From positions 10,737 through 23,584 of the forward strand of contig DNGG01000281.1 of NCBI GenBank assembly GCA_003486675.1: DNA of 12,848 bases, in the 5' to 3' direction. The notes under the pieces were generated by a model. That model was not told the DNA's origin. It did not search any database and saw only the letters and a list, made by a program, of their open reading frames with translations. Positions 6,006 to 12,848 of this stretch are shown here, one piece after another; within the stretch, counting starts at the first letter, position 1; every line of letters begins with the position of its first letter. The DNA is from Cyanobacteria bacterium UBA11372 (GTDB lineage Bacteria > Cyanobacteriota > Cyanobacteriia > Cyanobacteriales > Aerosakkonemataceae). The translations under genes and the position numbers were made by a program.

Positions 6006-6099
6006 AGATGATGATGAAACTCTGGAATTTGTTGATGAGTGCGATGTTCAAACGGCAGTATCCCAAAACAGCCCCTAAAAATCTGTAGAGAATCTAATT

Positions 6100-6378
6100 A
6101 TGAAAATTCGTTGTATCGCCAATAGCGGAGAATCTCTTCCTGAAATTTACCTCGATCCAAGACGAGGTTACAAAAAAGAAATGGAATTTCCCCTCACAGT
6201 TGGCAAAGACTATATTGTTTACGCCTTCTCTGTCAAGCAAGGACAGGTTTGGTACTATATCTGCGAAGATAACTATACGTACTATCCGATGCGGAGTCCT
6301 GCGCCGTTATTTGAGGTAGTTGATAACAGAATGTCTGCTTATTGGAGGTTGAAACTCGCTCCGAACGGTTTGTTATAA
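6100..6378 (+). CDS. Small hypothetical protein, immunity-like, apparently truncated
   Basis: A 92-residue soluble protein: KIRCIANSGESLPE at the N-terminus, then PLTVGKDYIVYAFSV, WYYICEDNYTYYPM and PAPLFEVVDNRMSAYWRL. The run of beta-strands with many aromatic residues resembles small cytoplasmic proteins often found as orphan immunity proteins to polymorphic toxins; this is from recall and no family name is claimed. The start ATG is preceded by AGAGAA 7 bases upstream. The frame stays protein-like beyond its TAA: VAFDQWFSAAYFYDKLTDQK follows in the same frame, so the gene has probably lost about 30 C-terminal residues by a nonsense change (see next entry). No toxin gene is adjacent. Whether the shortened product folds is unknown. 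Confidence 0.6.
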   Translation: MKIRCIANSGESLPEIYLDPRRGYKKEMEFPLTVGKDYIVYAFSVKQGQVWYYICEDNYTYYPMRSPAPLFEVVDNRMSAYWRLKLAPNGLL

Positions 6379-6474
6379 GTTGCCTTTGACCAATGGTTTT
6401 CCGCTGCTTATTTTTACGATAAACTCACCGATCAAAAAGAGGAATAAGTTTGAATTTTTGAGAAATTCAAATAA
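6379..6474 (+). pseudogene. Decayed C-terminal part of the preceding gene
   Basis: Directly after the TAA at 6376-6378, the same frame reads VAFDQWFSAAYFYDKLTDQK-EE, stop (6445-6447), V, stop TGA (6451-6453), IFEKFK, stop (6472-6474). The composition (aromatic, acidic, 'FYDKLTD') is that of protein-coding sequence and fits the helical tail usual in such small proteins. Three in-frame stops with no frameshift suggest an allele no longer under selection for its C-terminus. Confidence 0.55.
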
Positions 6475-6577
6475 CTGATAGATGCAGAAGCTTTATCTCC
6501 AGATCCCATGTTAAACGCGCTTGATAAATCACCAGAAATGGCTAATCTTTGTGGCTGAAAATTCTGCAAAGCAGGCG

Positions 6578-6641
6578 GTAGGGGCACGGCAATGACATTC
6601 TTTGGCGCAAGGCAGAAGATGTGCTGATGCCGTGCCTCTGT
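6578..6641. mobile_element. 63-64 bp inverted-repeat element (MITE-like), copy 3
   Basis: Left end GTAGGGGCACGGCA (6578-6591) is intact; the right end TGCCGTGCCTCTGT (6628-6641) has decayed by three changes. The core ATGACATTCTTTGGCGCAAG and GCAGAAGAT is nearly the same as copy 1 and different from copy 2, so copies 1 and 3 are closest. It lies in the gap between the decayed hypothetical gene and the nuclease gene. Confidence 0.85.
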
Positions 6642-6795
6642 GGTTCGTTAAATAGCGATCGCGGTGCCGTACTCTGCTGGAAGATCGCACCCTACATTTA
6701 CTTTACAGAAACTTCACATACAGTGTTTTCTGCATAACATGCATTGATTTTGTATTAGTGGTAACTTTTTAACCAAAGCATATTTCAGTGGAATT
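6642..6795. other. Intergenic stretch without a gene
   Basis: Together with the flanking entries this fills the 485-base gap before the nuclease gene. It holds a HIP1 octamer near 6656, a short inverted repeat GGTGC/GCACC (6663-6667 with 6687-6691), and a loose palindrome GGTAACTTTTTAACC near 6761. TTTAACCA within it fits the cyanobacterial Pho half-site pattern. I see no coding frame. Confidence 0.5.
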
Positions 6796-6825
6796 ACTTT
6801 AACTTTAGGTAAAAACCAGGTTAAG
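6796..6825 (-). promoter_or_regulatory. Pho-box-like array before the nuclease gene
   Basis: Read on the minus strand there are three 8-bp units spaced by exactly 3 bp: CTTAACCT (6818-6825), TTTTACCT (6807-6814) and GTTAAAGT (6796-6803). The first is a perfect match to the cyanobacterial PhoB/SphR repeat, the second differs at one position, the third is degenerate. The 11-bp period is the hallmark of the cyanobacterial Pho box. It sits 38 bases before the first ATG and 86 before the second. A secreted nuclease is a classic phosphate-starvation gene (nucH in Synechocystis), which makes the site believable. Confidence 0.55.
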
Positions 6826-6863
6826 AAGACAGCGAAATTTCCCATTTTTCCGGAATTTCTCGG

Positions 6864-9800
6864 ATGAGTCTGGGAAAATTAAACCATCGTCTTTTGGTGA
6901 ATACATACATAATGGCTCCTTGGAACCTGGTTGGAGTCCAAATTCTGCTGCATTTTTTGCTTTTACCTTTTTTGCTTTTTACCACAAGTGAGGCTTTGGC
7001 AATGCCAGCAATTAACCTGAGTAACCCCTATTCTCAAGAATTTAACTTGTTAGCTAATTCAAGCACTAGCAATTCTTGGATTGATGATTCTACAATCCTG
7101 GGTTGGTATGCAAACAGAACGTCTTATGCTGCTGGAACGGGTTCTAGCAATACAGGCGCACTCTACAGTTTTGGCAGTGTTTCGGCTAGCGATCGCGCAT
7201 TAGGTTCTGTAGCATCCGGCACAACGGGTACGATCTTCTGGGGCGTTCGTTTTGTTAACAATACAGCGAATACTATTTCCTCCCTCAATATCGGTTATGT
7301 AGGCGAACAGTGGCGGAATGGCGGTAGCACTACCACTCCCAGCCTCGCTCAAAAGTTAGATTTTCAATATCAAATTGGCGCGAGTAACTTAACAAGTGGA
7401 ACTTGGATTGATTTCGATCCTTTAGATTTTACCAGCCCGATTTTTGGCACAACTACTCCCAGTGCGTTAGATGGAAATGCGCCTGCGAATCGCACGAATT
7501 TATCGGCAAGTTTAAGCGGGTTATCGATCGCACCGGGACAAGAAATTTGGTTGCGTTGGTCGGATATTAACGACCCCAATAACGACCACGGTTTAGCAAT
7601 TGATGACTTTACTATTTCGGCAGGATTTGTAACGAATCCGGCGGGGATAACAATTGCCCAATCTGGCGGTAGCACCGATGTGAACGAACAAGGGGAAACG
7701 AGCGATACTTATACTATAGCCCTCAATACAGTACCTACGGGTACAGTGAATATGGCGATCGCATCAGACGCACAAACCCTACTCAGCACCGATGGGGTAA
7801 ACTTTTTCACCTCCATCAATCTCAGCTTTACTGATACCACGCCGCAAACAATTACCGTTAAAGCTGTTAACGATACCGCGATAGAAAGTTCTCCTCACAC
7901 GGGTGTCATCACTCACACTATTATTAGTAGTGCTGACCCCGCTTATTCCAATATCTCAATACCCAATCTCAGCGTTAACATTACCGACAACGATACCCCC
8001 CCACCTACTCGCATTAGCGATATTCAAGGAAGCGCCCATCGTTCTCCTCTGGAAGGTCAAACTGTTAGCAACGTTGCCGGTATTGTCACGGTGTTGCGAT
8101 CCAATGGTTTTTACTTGCAAGACCCCAATCCCGATAATAACGATGCCACCTCGGAAGGGATTTTTGTCTTTACTTCCTCAGCACCTACTGTTAGCGTGGG
8201 CGACTCGGTTCGCGTCAGCGGTAGGGTTAGCGAGTTCCGTCCGGGGGGTACTGGCGGCACTAACAATCTCACCATTACTCAAATTACCAACCCCACCGTC
8301 AATGTGCTTTCTAGTGGTAACCCGTTGCCTGCTGTTACTATTATCGGCCTCAACGGTCGCTCTATTCCTAACCAAATTATCGATAACGATGCGGTGGGTG
8401 GCAGTGTGGAAAATGCCGCCACTTTGTTTGACCCCGCCCAAGATGGCATCGACTTTTACGAAAGTTTAGAAGGGATGTTAGTGGGGATAAATAATGCGGT
8501 TGTGGTTGGCCCGACTAACAATTTTGGCGAAATTCCGGTTCTGGCAGACAATGGGATAAATGCCGGAGAACGCACGGCGCGGGGTGGCATCCGCGTTCAA
8601 CCGGGAGATTTTAATCCAGAACGGATTATTATTGACGATGCGCTGGTTTCTAACCCCCCGCAAGTAAATGTGGGAGATACTTTCAACAACACAATTACAG
8701 GTGTAATCGATTACAGCTTTAGCAACTTTAAGTTACTCAACACCGCCCCATTACCCACAGTAACTTCCGGTGGTTTGACTCCAGAAACAACCGCACTGAC
8801 GGGTACGCAAGACCAGCTAACCGTTGCTACCTTCAACGTGGAAAACCTCGACCCCAGCGATGGTAGCGTTAAGTTTAACCGCCTCGCCGATGCTATCGTT
8901 AATAATCTCAAATCTCCCGATGTTATTAGCTTAGAAGAAGTACAAGATAACAACGGCGCTACTAACGATTCGGTTGTCGATGCTAGCGTTACCTACCAAA
9001 CATTGATTGATGCGATCGCATCCGCCGGTGGCCCAACTTACGAATTCCGCCAAATTGACCCCGTAGACGACCAAGATGGCGGCGAACCGGGTGGCAATAT
9101 TCGCGTCGGTTTCTTATTTAATCCTAACCGCGTTAGCTTTGTAGACCGTCCTAGCGGCAGTTCTACTTCAAACACTACCGTTAATAATGTCGGTGGCGAC
9201 CCCCAACTTTCTGCTAGTCCCGGTCGCATTGACCCGACAAATTCGGCTTTCAACGCCAGTCGCAAACCCCTGGTCGGGGAATTTCTTTTTAATGGCAATC
9301 GGGTATTTGTTATCGGCAACCACTTTAACTCTAAAGGCGGCGATCAACCATTATTTGGACGCTTCCAACCGCCAACTTTGACCAGCGAAGTTCAGCGCAA
9401 TCAACAAGCGACAATTGTCAAATACTTTGTGCAGAGTATTTTGGCGGTTGACCCGAATGCCAATGTTATCGTAGCGGGTGACTTGAATGATTTTGAATTC
9501 TCCAATCCTCTAAATATTCTCAAAAGTGGCGGACTCAATAGCCTGATTGAAACCCTGCCTACTAATGAGCGTTACACCTACAATTTTGAGGGCAATTCTC
9601 AGACCCTGGATCATATTCTATCGAGCAACAATCTATTCAATCGCCTCGATGGTTTTGATGTGGTTCACATCAACTCAGAATTTGCCGATCAAGTCAGCGA
9701 CCACGACCCCTTAGTTGCCCGCTTTAACTTGCCGACTTTGATTAACGGTACGCCCAACGCCGATAATTTGGTTGGTACTAACCGGAATGAAATTATCAAC

Positions 9801-10583
9801 GGACAAGGCGATAATGACTTCATTTCTGGGGCTGGCGGTAACGATTCTATTAACGGCGGTGCGGGCAACAACGATCGCATGTTTGGCGGCGATGGTAACG
9901 ATACTATTACCGATCCAGATGGTATTTTAGGCGCTCACGGTGGCACGGGTAACGATACAATTAACGTGACTTTTGCCCCAACTTGGGATAACAATACCAA
10001 TCCTAACGATGCGCCTCGTTCTGATGGCAAAATTACCGGCGGTTACGGGAATGATGATATTACCGTCACGATGAATAATTCCCGCTTCTTTATTAATTTA
10101 AAGGGCGACGAACCAGTAAATCCGATTAGCAACGACCCTCGCGATGGTAATGATGTTATTACCTTGCTGGGAAGTTATGCGAATTCCGTCGTTGATTTAG
10201 GCGGTGGTAATGACCGCTTCAATGGCGGGAATGGCAGCGATAATGTTTCCGGTAGCGGCGGTGACGATATCATCAATGGTGGTGCTGGAGGCGATCGCAT
10301 CAGTGGCGACGGCGGCAACGATACCCTGACAGGGGGTGCAGGTAGCGATCGCTTCGTCCTAGCAACTGGCACAGGCACCGACTTGATTGCAGATTTCACT
10401 GATAACGAAGATCGCATCGAGTTATCTGCCGGTTTGTCCTTTGCACAGATAAGCGTCAGTCAAGGTACGGGTGTCAACGCCAGCGATGCTTTAATTAAGC
10501 TAATCGCGAATAATGAATTGCTGGCAATTTTGAGCGGGGTAAGTTCTAGTAACATCACCTCAGCTGACTTTATTTCTGTTTAA
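6864..10583 (+). CDS. Secreted ExeM/NucH-type nuclease with RTX repeats
   Basis: A 1239-residue multidomain protein. Residues 24-46 are a hydrophobic segment ending SEALA, a likely Sec signal. Residues about 50-255 form a beta-sandwich with GLAIDDFTI; 258-376 a Calx-beta-like module ending NITDND; 380-480 an OB-fold region as in extracellular nucleases. The endonuclease/exonuclease/phosphatase domain spans about 650-955 with Asn658 (ATFNVEN), Glu692 (SLEEVQ), His820 (GNHFNS), Asp873/Asn875 (AGDLND), Asp916-His917 (TLDHIL) and Asp946-His947 (SDHDP). Residues 960-1165 hold GGxGND calcium-binding RTX repeats in two blocks, followed by the typical cyanobacterial RTX end (DRFVLATG ... TSADFISV). 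It should degrade extracellular DNA or RNA and release phosphate. The start may instead be Met17 (ATG 6912), which has GGTGA at 6896-6900 and a more usual signal-peptide length. A Pho-box-like array upstream and a terminator downstream suggest a single-gene unit. Confidence 0.88.
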   Translation: MSLGKLNHRLLVNTYIMAPWNLVGVQILLHFLLLPFLLFTTSEALAMPAINLSNPYSQEFNLLANSSTSNSWIDDSTILGWYANRTSYAAGTGSSNTGALYSFGSVSASDRALGSVASGTTGTIFWGVRFVNNTANTISSLNIGYVGEQWRNGGSTTTPSLAQKLDFQYQIGASNLTSGTWIDFDPLDFTSPIFGTTTPSALDGNAPANRTNLSASLSGLSIAPGQEIWLRWSDINDPNNDHGLAIDDFTISAGFVTNPAGITIAQSGGSTDVNEQGETSDTYTIALNTVPTGTVNMAIASDAQTLLSTDGVNFFTSINLSFTDTTPQTITVKAVNDTAIESSPHTGVITHTIISSADPAYSNISIPNLSVNITDNDTPPPTRISDIQGSAHRSPLEGQTVSNVAGIVTVLRSNGFYLQDPNPDNNDATSEGIFVFTSSAPTVSVGDSVRVSGRVSEFRPGGTGGTNNLTITQITNPTVNVLSSGNPLPAVTIIGLNGRSIPNQIIDNDAVGGSVENAATLFDPAQDGIDFYESLEGMLVGINNAVVVGPTNNFGEIPVLADNGINAGERTARGGIRVQPGDFNPERIIIDDALVSNPPQVNVGDTFNNTITGVIDYSFSNFKLLNTAPLPTVTSGGLTPETTALTGTQDQLTVATFNVENLDPSDGSVKFNRLADAIVNNLKSPDVISLEEVQDNNGATNDSVVDASVTYQTLIDAIASAGGPTYEFRQIDPVDDQDGGEPGGNIRVGFLFNPNRVSFVDRPSGSSTSNTTVNNVGGDPQLSASPGRIDPTNSAFNASRKPLVGEFLFNGNRVFVIGNHFNSKGGDQPLFGRFQPPTLTSEVQRNQQATIVKYFVQSILAVDPNANVIVAGDLNDFEFSNPLNILKSGGLNSLIETLPTNERYTYNFEGNSQTLDHILSSNNLFNRLDGFDVVHINSEFADQVSDHDPLVARFNLPTLINGTPNADNLVGTNRNEIINGQGDNDFISGAGGNDSINGGAGNNDRMFGGDGNDTITDPDGILGAHGGTGNDTINVTFAPTWDNNTNPNDAPRSDGKITGGYGNDDITVTMNNSRFFINLKGDEPVNPISNDPRDGNDVITLLGSYANSVVDLGGGNDRFNGGNGSDNVSGSGGDDIINGGAGGDRISGDGGNDTLTGGAGSDRFVLATGTGTDLIADFTDNEDRIELSAGLSFAQISVSQGTGVNASDALIKLIANNELLAILSGVSSSNITSADFISV

Positions 10584-10586
10584 TCA

Positions 10587-10650
10587 TTGCTAATTGCTAA
10601 TTGCAAGCTTGCTAATAGGCTTTTTCCGATTAGCAATTAGCGATTAGCGC
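10587..10650. repeat. Heptamer-associated hairpin element, copy 3
   Basis: Starts 4 bases after the nuclease stop: two TAATTGC units (10591-10604), the palindrome GCAAGCTTGC (10603-10612), then CTAATAGGCTTTTTCCG (10612-10628) and ATTAGCAATTAGCGATTAGC (10629-10648). GCTAAT and ATTAGC arms can pair as in the other two copies; the inner part GGCTTTTTCC replaces AGGATTTTTCCT. Confidence 0.7.
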
Positions 10651-10658
10651 GCTCTGAG

Positions 10659-10695
10659 AATTGCTGCTAATTTTAAAGCTAGCAGCAATTTTTTT
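10659..10695 (+). terminator. Intrinsic terminator after the nuclease gene
   Basis: AATTGCTGCTA (10659-10669) pairs perfectly over 11 bp with TAGCAGCAATT (10680-10690) around a 10-base loop, and is followed by an unbroken T tract to 10695. This is a standard rho-independent terminator for rightward transcription, 76 bases past the stop codon. Confidence 0.85.
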
Positions 10696-10717
10696 GCTGC
10701 TACATCGACTGCGTACA

Positions 10718-10772
10718 CCCTCCTTCTGCCTCCTTCTGCCTCCTTCTCCTCTTCTTGGCGTCTTGGCGGTTC
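10718..10772. repeat. TCCTTCTGCC tandem repeat with CTTGGCG repeats
   Basis: Two exact TCCTTCTGCC units (10721-10740) and a third partial one are followed by CTTCTTGGCGTCTTGGCGGT (10751-10770). The TTGGCG-rich string, read on the other strand as ACCGCCAAGACGCCAAG, is a sequence I recall scattered between genes of filamentous cyanobacteria. No coding frame or regulatory role is evident. Confidence 0.5.
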
Positions 10773-10843
10773 AATAAAAAAGCGGATTCCGTATAACTTC
10801 CTAAAAAAAATTTACCTCTGCCTCTTCCCCATAGATTAGAGAC

Positions 10844-10872
10844 TTGACCTTAATAAAAATTTTATCTATAAC
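10844..10872 (+). promoter_or_regulatory. Sigma-70 type promoter of the sensor gene
   Basis: TTGACC (10844-10849) and TATAAC (10867-10872) are spaced by 17 bases, close to consensus at both boxes. Start of transcription is expected near 10879, giving a leader of about 84 bases. The ribosome site AAGGAG (10945-10950) lies 12 bases before the ATG at 10963. Confidence 0.7.
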
Positions 10873-10962
10873 GTAAATAATACCTGCCGCACACCTGAGC
10901 GAGCGATGGAAAACCTGAAGTCAAGTTCAACTACCTGCAACCTGAAGGAGTAAGCTACCACG

Positions 10963-12848
10963 ATGTTGAGCGGATCGCTAAAAAAAGTTTTTGCTAGAGT
11001 TGCAGGAGGTGTTCCCCTAAAAACTGTCTTAATTGTTCCCTTCGTTGTACAGACTACCATAACCGTGGGGCTGGTGGGTTATCTTTCCTTCAAAAATGGG
11101 CAGCAGACGGTGAATAACCTGGCGCATGAGTTGATGATTCAGGCGAGCGATCGCATCGACCAACACCTCAAATCTTACACTGCTCTTCCCCAACAAATTG
11201 TCCAACTCGTTACCGATGACTTGGAATTAGGCAAAATTAATCTAGATTCCCCTTCTTTGCAGAATTTAGACGCTTATTTTCTCAAGCGCCTTCAAATATT
11301 TAATTCTGTTAGTTTTATTTACGCCGGTAACGAACAAGGCAAGTTTATCGGTGCAGGGTCGGTGAGTAAAAATGCTCAACTATCCTACATTATAGAAGTC
11401 ACCGACGGCACAAGCAATAAAAATTATGTTTCATACGCCACAGACAAAAAAGGCAAGCGTACCCAAAAATTAAATACCCTTCCCAACTACGATCCGCGCC
11501 GTCGCCCTTGGTATCAAGCTGCCGTTAAAAAAGGTGGGGCAACTTGGAGCGAAATTTATCCGTTGATTGGAGTAGCTGACGCAGGGCTGACGATCGCAGC
11601 AGTCAAACCATATTATCAACCATCTGGCAAGCTAGGTGGGGTGACGGCGGTTAATTTGTACTTAAACGATATCAATAGTTTTTTGCAAAGATTAAAGTTG
11701 AGTCGAGCGGGCAAAATATTTATTTTAGAACCGAATGGTTTATTGATAGCTAGTTCGAGTAAGCAGCCGAGTTACAGGCTGGTTAACGGGAAAATACAAC
11801 GAATTAGCGCATCTCAAAGTAACAATACCCTCATGGGGACAACAATTGCATATTTAACCGATAAATTTGGTAGTTTAGAGCAAATTAAGACGAAGAAGCA
11901 GGTTGAATTTAAACAAGAGGGACAACGCCAATTTGTTCGCGTCACCCCCTGGTCAGATGAATTCGGCTTGAATTGGTTAATCGTGACGGTTGTTCCAGAA
12001 GCCGATTTTATGGAGCAAATTAACGCCAATACCCAAAGAACGATTTTATTATCGATTGCCGCTTTGATTGGCTCTACAGCAATTGGAACGATCGCGGCGA
12101 AATGGGTGACAAATCCAATTGCGAGCGTCAATAGTGCTGCGAAGGAAATTGCTCAAGGAAATTGGGTAAAAAGGGTGGAAATTGAGCGAGATGATGAAGT
12201 TGGGGAACTGGCTAAATCATTTAATGAAATGGCGCAAAAACTGCAAGTGTCTTTTGCAGAGATGAAGTATCTCAACTTAGCCCTGGCAGACAGCGAACAG
12301 CGATTAAATCAATTTTTAGAAGCCTTACCCGTTGGGGTGGCAGTTATTTATCCGCATGGGGAAGTTGCCTATACAAATCAAATGGCAAAAGATCTATTTG
12401 GGACGGATATTGAAAATCCAGGGTTGATAGATAAAATTTATCGGGCGGGAACCGAGCAACTTTATGAGAGCGATCGCTTCCCCTTACTCCGGGCGCTAAA
12501 AGGAGAAACAGTCGTCGTTGAGGATATAGAAATACGTCGAAACGGAAAGGCGATCGCGCTGGAGGTGCGAACGATTCCGGTTTTGGATCGTCAGGGAAAT
12601 GTTACCTTTGCCATTACTGCATTTCACGATATCAGCGATCGCAAACAAGCAGAAATTGCACTGCTAGAAAGCGAACAACGCTACGCCGCTTTAGCCAACG
12701 CCGCACCCGTAGGGATTTTCCGCAACAATCTGCAAGGAAATTGCTTGTACGCGAACGAGCAAAGTTTGGAAATGATTGGCATTTCCCAAGCAGAAGCAAT
12801 GGGGGAAGGATGGACGAAAACTTTACATCCAGAAGATCGCGATCGCGT
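10963..12848 (+). CDS. Membrane sensor protein, dCache-HAMP-PAS-PAS, partial at the 3' end
   Basis: The frame is open from ATG 10963 to the window end (628 codons). Membrane segment 1 is at about residues 19-43 (VLIVPFVVQTTITVGLVGYL). Residues about 50-350 form an extracytoplasmic double-Cache (dCache_1) domain, with the DPRRRPWYQAA motif typical of it. Membrane segment 2 (about 360-382) leads into a HAMP linker (TNPIASVNSAAKEIAQGN ... DDEVGELAKSFNEMAQKL). A first PAS domain begins near residue 447 (RLNQFLEALPVGVAVI) and ends with FHDISDRKQAE; a second starts near 574 (YAALANAAPVGIF). Cyanobacterial proteins of this layout usually continue with more PAS/GAF domains and a histidine kinase or GGDEF output, which is beyond the window, so the enzyme activity is not known. 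The ligand is probably a small extracellular molecule. AAGGAG supports the start. Confidence 0.85.
   Translation, partial: MLSGSLKKVFARVAGGVPLKTVLIVPFVVQTTITVGLVGYLSFKNGQQTVNNLAHELMIQASDRIDQHLKSYTALPQQIVQLVTDDLELGKINLDSPSLQNLDAYFLKRLQIFNSVSFIYAGNEQGKFIGAGSVSKNAQLSYIIEVTDGTSNKNYVSYATDKKGKRTQKLNTLPNYDPRRRPWYQAAVKKGGATWSEIYPLIGVADAGLTIAAVKPYYQPSGKLGGVTAVNLYLNDINSFLQRLKLSRAGKIFILEPNGLLIASSSKQPSYRLVNGKIQRISASQSNNTLMGTTIAYLTDKFGSLEQIKTKKQVEFKQEGQRQFVRVTPWSDEFGLNWLIVTVVPEADFMEQINANTQRTILLSIAALIGSTAIGTIAAKWVTNPIASVNSAAKEIAQGNWVKRVEIERDDEVGELAKSFNEMAQKLQVSFAEMKYLNLALADSEQRLNQFLEALPVGVAVIYPHGEVAYTNQMAKDLFGTDIENPGLIDKIYRAGTEQLYESDRFPLLRALKGETVVVEDIEIRRNGKAIALEVRTIPVLDRQGNVTFAITAFHDISDRKQAEIALLESEQRYAALANAAPVGIFRNNLQGNCLYANEQSLEMIGISQAEAMGEGWTKTLHPEDRDR

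Noticed and set aside
6007..6078. An acidic frame DDDETLEFVDECDVQTAVSQ after MITE copy 2, possibly a gene remnant
   Set aside because: It is short, has no start, is out of frame with the MAYKDRLN gene, and I recognise no family.
7903..8469. A 188-codon rightward frame inside the nuclease gene
   Set aside because: It is fully contained in the 1239-residue frame, whose domains are recognisable on both sides, and it has no protein-family features.

Overview
The window looks like the chromosome of a filamentous cyanobacterium. The cyanobacterial HIP1 octamer (GCGATCGC and near variants) occurs throughout, inside and between genes. Tandem TAATTGC/TAATTGG heptamers follow several stop codons, the subtilase closely resembles Anabaena PrcA, and the sensor kinase and RTX protein have a typical cyanobacterial build. 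Species cannot be told from the sequence alone.

Left part (1-3140): the last codons of a Lon protease; a heptamer-repeat hairpin; a leftward gene for a 195-residue protein whose second half resembles the propeptide of the neighbouring protease; a divergent intergenic region with a perfect 14-bp palindrome; then rightward prcA, a calcium-dependent subtilisin-like protease with a C-terminal P domain. A second heptamer-repeat hairpin follows prcA.

Centre (3200-6475): accessory DNA built from small parts. The arrangement 'leftward ribbon-helix-helix gene, then a rightward hairpin leader, then a small MAYKDRLN protein gene' occurs twice. In the first copy (3204-3628) the small gene is cut after codon 12. 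The cut falls where the predicted omega-RNA of an IscB element begins, followed by an IscB nuclease gene with all active-site residues visible (3853-5145). In the second copy (5333-5932) the small gene is intact. The two leader hairpins keep their pairing although the sequence differs, which suggests a structured RNA. A 92-residue protein gene follows, with decayed coding sequence past its stop. Three copies of a 63-64 bp inverted-repeat element (MITE-like) lie in the gaps.

Right part (6476-12848): a regulatory region with a Pho-box-like array lies before a 1239-residue secreted nuclease of the ExeM/NucH type (N-terminal beta-rich domains, endonuclease/exonuclease/phosphatase domain, RTX repeats). 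This suggests scavenging phosphate from extracellular DNA under phosphate limitation. A third heptamer hairpin and a clear intrinsic terminator follow. A canonical promoter then drives a dCache-HAMP-PAS-PAS sensor protein that runs off the window.

Gene links that can be argued from context are the propeptide-like protein with PrcA, the IscB with its omega-RNA and flanking guide, and the repeated RHH/leader/small-protein module. The rest looks like separate single-gene units.
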